Source: Nitrospira sp. (GTDB taxonomy: Bacteria > Nitrospirota > Nitrospiria > Nitrospirales > Nitrospiraceae). From it: 6,552 nt of DNA. The stretch is taken from NCBI GenBank assembly GCA_025360665.1, contig JANYBU010000444.1:1-6552 (forward strand). Reading direction: 5' to 3'. Each line of letters begins with the position of its first letter. The stretch's first letter is position 1. The notes under the pieces were generated by a model, which had not been told where the DNA came from, ran no database searches, and was given only the letters and a program-made list of their open reading frames with translations. The position numbers and the translations under genes are program-made. This document shows, piece after piece, positions 5,803 through 6,552 of the stretch.

Positions 5803-5913
5803 GTGCGGGATCGGCTGGCCCGACAACGGACCGAGTTGGCGAACGAGCGCACGCTGCTGTCGCACAGCAGGACCGTTCGACGCCTCCACCAAATCGAAGG
5901 CAGGGTTCAGGGT
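5803..5913 (+). pseudogene. Mosaic remnant: DUF202-like segment then CsoR-like segment
   Basis: In one frame, 5803-5874 reads VRDRLARQRTELANERTLL then SHSRT. This matches the opening of DUF202 membrane proteins, where RT-LANERTLLAY-RT leads into the first membrane helix. Here no helix follows. Instead 5878-5913 reads RRLHQIEGRVQG, close to the RLRRIEGQVRG motif at the start of CsoR/FrmR metal- or formaldehyde-sensing repressors. No start codon with a ribosome binding site is evident and the frame runs on into the cytochrome gene, so no functional product is expected. The DUF202 match is good; the CsoR match is short and may be chance. Confidence 0.45.
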
Positions 5914-5950
5914 TCGTTCGCCGGTATAGCAAGACCGAGCGGGAGGAAGC

Positions 5951-6310
5951 ATGAAAATGAGCTGGATACTCAGGGTGGCAACGGTCGGGTTTGTGAGCGG
6001 TCTTCTATTCGGGACTGTGGCGCAAGGACAAGCTGAGTCCAAGGCCAAGAGCGGCGATGTGGCGCGTGGCAAGACCCTGTTTGCCAGGAACTGCGCCAGC
6101 TGTCACGGACCTCAGGGCAAAGGGGATGGGTACAGGCTTCTTGGACCGGATCCGGCTAATCTCACATCGCCGTCGACCACAAAGAAATCCGATGCCGACC
6201 TGCTTAAGACTATCCATGACGGCAAACCGAACATGCCGCCTTGGAAGGTCCACCTCTCGGAGAACCAGAGCAGAGAGGTGTTGGCCTATGTGCGGACCCT
6301 CGCCAAGTGA
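5951..6310 (+). CDS. Exported mono-heme class I cytochrome c
   Basis: A 119-residue protein with a signal peptide (hydrophobic 5-23, likely cleavage near AQGQA at 28). GKTLFARNCASCHGPQGKGDG holds the heme site C48-A-S-C51-H52, with H52 as one iron ligand; M95 in GKPNMPPW is the expected second ligand. The C-terminal helix EVLAYVRTLAK is typical of the family. The mature protein, about 90 residues, would be a soluble periplasmic electron carrier. The start is fixed by GGGAGGAAGC immediately before the ATG (5941-5950). No partner gene adjoins it in the window. It could pass electrons to or from the upstream di-heme enzyme, but nothing in the sequence proves this. Confidence 0.92.
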   Translation: MKMSWILRVATVGFVSGLLFGTVAQGQAESKAKSGDVARGKTLFARNCASCHGPQGKGDGYRLLGPDPANLTSPSTTKKSDADLLKTIHDGKPNMPPWKVHLSENQSREVLAYVRTLAK

Positions 6311-6552
6311 AGCGGTGCGACCGGTATCGTTGTCGGCAGGGGTAGTCGGGGAGAAGAACAGGGGCCGGAGTCTCTGTTGGAGCGCCTCGTCCGCGCGCGA
6401 TCTTGTATGCAACCAGGTCATCCTCAAAGTTTGCAGGCCGCGGAAAAACTATTGTGGCACGATGGAAATACAATGGTCCGCGCGTCTGGGGCAGGGGCGC
6501 AGGGCAGGCGAGAGGAGCGGGACTGGCGGGGCGGGCGAGACGAGGTGGGTAT
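6311..6552. other. Non-coding tail with G-rich tract
   Basis: No gene recognised. Positions 6488-6549 carry seven runs of three or more G on the plus strand. ATTGT (6452-6456) and ACAAT (6471-6475) form a loose inverted repeat. I see no clear terminator after the cytochrome gene. Confidence 0.4.

Noticed and set aside
5503..6072. Minus-strand 189-codon frame
   Set aside because: It overlaps both the lipoprotein start and the cytochrome start and runs antisense through the DUF202-like remnant. No recognisable family.
6005..6427. Minus-strand 140-codon frame
   Set aside because: It is antisense to the clear cytochrome c gene and shows no domain.
1..6552. tRNA, rRNA, CRISPR array or transposase gene
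   Set aside because: I saw no cloverleaf or rRNA-like sequence, no regularly spaced repeat series and no transposase motif. The repeats present are pairs only.

Overview
The window looks like a stretch of a moderately GC-rich Gram-negative genome. The visible pointers are a lipoprotein with a clear lipobox, three exported redox proteins (two with c-type heme motifs), and high GC at third codon positions. A Nitrospira-like bacterium would fit the mix of a DUF1111-type di-heme protein, a small cytochrome c and a QseG-like lipoprotein. That placement is inference; no phylogenetic marker is present.

Layout from left to right. (1) Positions 1-594, minus strand: the N-terminal 198 residues of a formyltransferase-family protein that runs off the left edge. 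(2) Positions 595-1468: no intact gene. This stretch holds two copies of a 47-bp imperfect direct repeat with an internal palindrome, a 16-residue stub of a short-chain dehydrogenase, and a decayed 5' end of a VOC/glyoxalase-type gene. (3) Positions 1469-4503, plus strand: a probable two-gene operon made of an exported di-heme oxidoreductase (DHOR/DUF1111 type) and an exported vanadium-dependent haloperoxidase with a complete vanadate-binding site. (4) Positions 4504-4927: a second, longer copy of the VOC gene, broken by a frameshift, then two hairpins. (5) Positions 4928-5533, minus strand: a lipoprotein with a C-terminal heptad-like segment. (6) Positions 5534-5950: non-coding, with two strong inverted repeats and a mosaic gene remnant (DUF202-like, then CsoR-like). 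(7) Positions 5951-6310, plus strand: an exported mono-heme class I cytochrome c. (8) Positions 6311-6552: no recognised gene, ending in a very G-rich tract.

The core of the window is the DHOR-haloperoxidase pair. Both proteins carry signal peptides and belong to families tied to peroxide chemistry, so a shared extracytoplasmic oxidation or peroxide-handling role is a reasonable inference. The pair is bracketed by direct repeats derived from the 5' end of the same VOC gene (932-988 and 4638-4694). This suggests the operon came to lie between duplicated or split copies of that locus. The small cytochrome c could supply electrons to the periplasmic enzymes, but it is 1.4 kb away behind an oppositely oriented gene, so no functional link is shown.
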